From assembly GCA_052143835.1 (NCBI GenBank), contig JBKQRV010000165.1:1-50714 (forward strand): DNA of 50,714 nucleotides, read 5' to 3'. Shown one piece after another: positions 49,969 through 50,714 of this stretch (its first letter is position 1; each line of letters opens with the position of its first letter). The position numbers and the translations under genes are program-made. This DNA is from DASPPM01 sp052143835 (GTDB taxonomy: Bacteria > Pseudomonadota > Alphaproteobacteria > JACZXZ01). The notes under the pieces were generated by a model. The model had not been told where the DNA came from. It worked only from the letters and a program-made list of their open reading frames with translations, and searched no databases.

Positions 49969-50161
49969 GGTCCCCGTGCGGCCCGAGCCGCAGCCGCCAA
50001 GGTGAAAACGAAGCTGTTGCGCTGCAACAGAAACCTAGGAGCGGGCCGGGGAACTGTCAATGGCGGCGGGGAGACGAGCGCATGCCGCAAGCCATCGACC
50101 CCCGTGATCCGGTCGCGCCGATCGGCTACGCTCGCGGCCTTCTTGCCAAAGGGAGGAGTTC

Positions 50162-50557
50162 ATGCCTCAACCGCCCGTCTTCCATATGATCAGAGGGGCC
50201 GCCCAGCCGGTCGCCCCCTATAGCCACGCCGTCGAGGCGGGAGACTGGATTCTCCTGACCGGCCAAATCCCGAACGACCCGCCGAACGACAAGGCGCCGC
50301 TGCCGCCCGACATCGAGGGGCAGACGCGGCGCACGATCGAGAACCTGCGCCTCGTGCTCAAGGGCCTCGGGCTCGGGCTCGAGCACATCGTCTCGGCGCG
50401 CGTCTTCCTCACCGATTTCACGGAGTACGAGCGCATGAACGCGGTCTACCGCAGCTATTTCGCCCCCGACCGCCTGCCGGCGCGGACCTGCATCGGCGTC
50501 ACCGCACTCGCGCGCGGAGCGCGCATCGAGATCGACGCCATCGCGCGGCGGAGCTGA
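50162..50557 (+). CDS. RidA family protein
   Basis: 131 residues. RidA (YjgF) trimer family, deaminates reactive enamine/imine intermediates. Landmarks: VAPYSHAVEAGDWILLTGQIP, then TIENLRLVLKGLGLGLEHIVSARVFLTDF and the Arg in PARTCIGVTAL that contacts the substrate carboxylate. Ends IEIDAIA. Good AGGAG before the ATG. Confidence 0.9.
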   Translation: MPQPPVFHMIRGAAQPVAPYSHAVEAGDWILLTGQIPNDPPNDKAPLPPDIEGQTRRTIENLRLVLKGLGLGLEHIVSARVFLTDFTEYERMNAVYRSYFAPDRLPARTCIGVTALARGARIEIDAIARRS

Positions 50558-50662
50558 GCACCGAACCAAGCCCCTTCGCTCATCTGCCCCTCTCCCGCAA
50601 GCGAGGGCTTTGCAAATTGTCTCGATTTGCGATTCTCTGATGTCGATGTCAGGGAGGCGGGC

Positions 50663-50714
50663 ATGGCGCATCGCAAGTTGGGACAGTTGAGTTTGGCGGA
50701 TCACGTTGTTGCTC
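50663..50714 (+). CDS. IS transposase start (3' cut by window end)
   Basis: Only 17 residues are visible: MAHRKLGQLSLADHVVA. This opening resembles IS5-type transposases, which often begin with a His-Arg-Lys-x-Gly-Gln segment. GGGAGG is about six bases upstream. The preceding 50 bases contain an inverted GCAAAT/ATTTGC pair (50608-50630) that could belong to the IS end. The remainder lies outside the window. Confidence 0.5.
   Translation, partial: MAHRKLGQLSLADHVVA

Noticed and set aside
44829..50223. Very long plus-strand frames opposite cysS, gltX and nadE
   Set aside because: All mirror well-supported genes on the other strand and show biased Arg/Ala/Asp composition without domains.
1..50714. 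CRISPR arrays, rRNA genes and tRNA genes
   Set aside because: I saw no regularly spaced repeats and no tRNA or rRNA signature sequence on either strand; a dedicated scan could still find something subtle.

Overview
The window reads as a GC-rich alphaproteobacterial chromosome fragment, probably from a soil or water organism. The evidence is the gene order purC-purS-purQ-purL-bolA-grxD, the F1-ATPase inhibitor zeta subunit (DUF1476) near purB, the short PurL that works with PurS and PurQ, a GltX2-type glutamyl-tRNA synthetase, and CimA. I cannot assign a genus.

Layout. 1-7.95 kb is the right end of an integrated mobile element: a tyrosine recombinase at its edge, an excisionase-like HTH protein cut by the window start, and a string of small tightly packed genes with no clear relatives. 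It also carries a diverged intergenic repeat. 8.0-19.1 kb is ordinary housekeeping chromosome: a CinA-like protein, sfsA-map-radC, purB, the ATPase inhibitor, an NRDE protein, the purCSQL cluster, and bolA-grxD.

19.3-33.1 kb is the remarkable part. Three separate RNA leaders match the fluoride riboswitch (crcB motif) in sequence and fold: one on the minus strand (22846-22893) and two on the plus strand (23669-23718 and 25154-25201). They head three divergent or tandem transcription units. (i) Two MutS-like ATPases without mismatch-recognition domains, translationally coupled. (ii) A 113-residue protein of unknown function, followed by a coiled-coil protein with a degenerate J-like end. (iii) A six-gene membrane complex related to hydrogenase-4/formate hydrogenlyase (HyfC, E, F, G, ferredoxin-HyfI, B) whose large subunit has lost the NiFe cysteine ligands. 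An HxlR-type regulator sits among them. No CrcB or CLC-F fluoride exporter is present here. I read the block as a fluoride-response island. For the minus-strand switch the sequence shows a complete ON-switch logic, with mutually exclusive anti-antiterminator, antiterminator and intrinsic terminator.

33.3-36.3 kb carries a PAS-GGDEF diguanylate cyclase and a PAS-PAS-HD-GYP phosphodiesterase around a small membrane protein. 36.4-40.3 kb (minus) has a hypothetical gene, rpsD, a TrmJ-like methyltransferase and cimA. 40.4-41 kb is a CcdAB toxin-antitoxin pair. 41.0-44.4 kb has a secreted protein and a caspase-like protein with an N-terminal membrane anchor. 45-50 kb holds cysS, a secreted protein, gltX and nadE on the minus strand, then a RidA gene. 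The last 52 bases begin what looks like an IS transposase.
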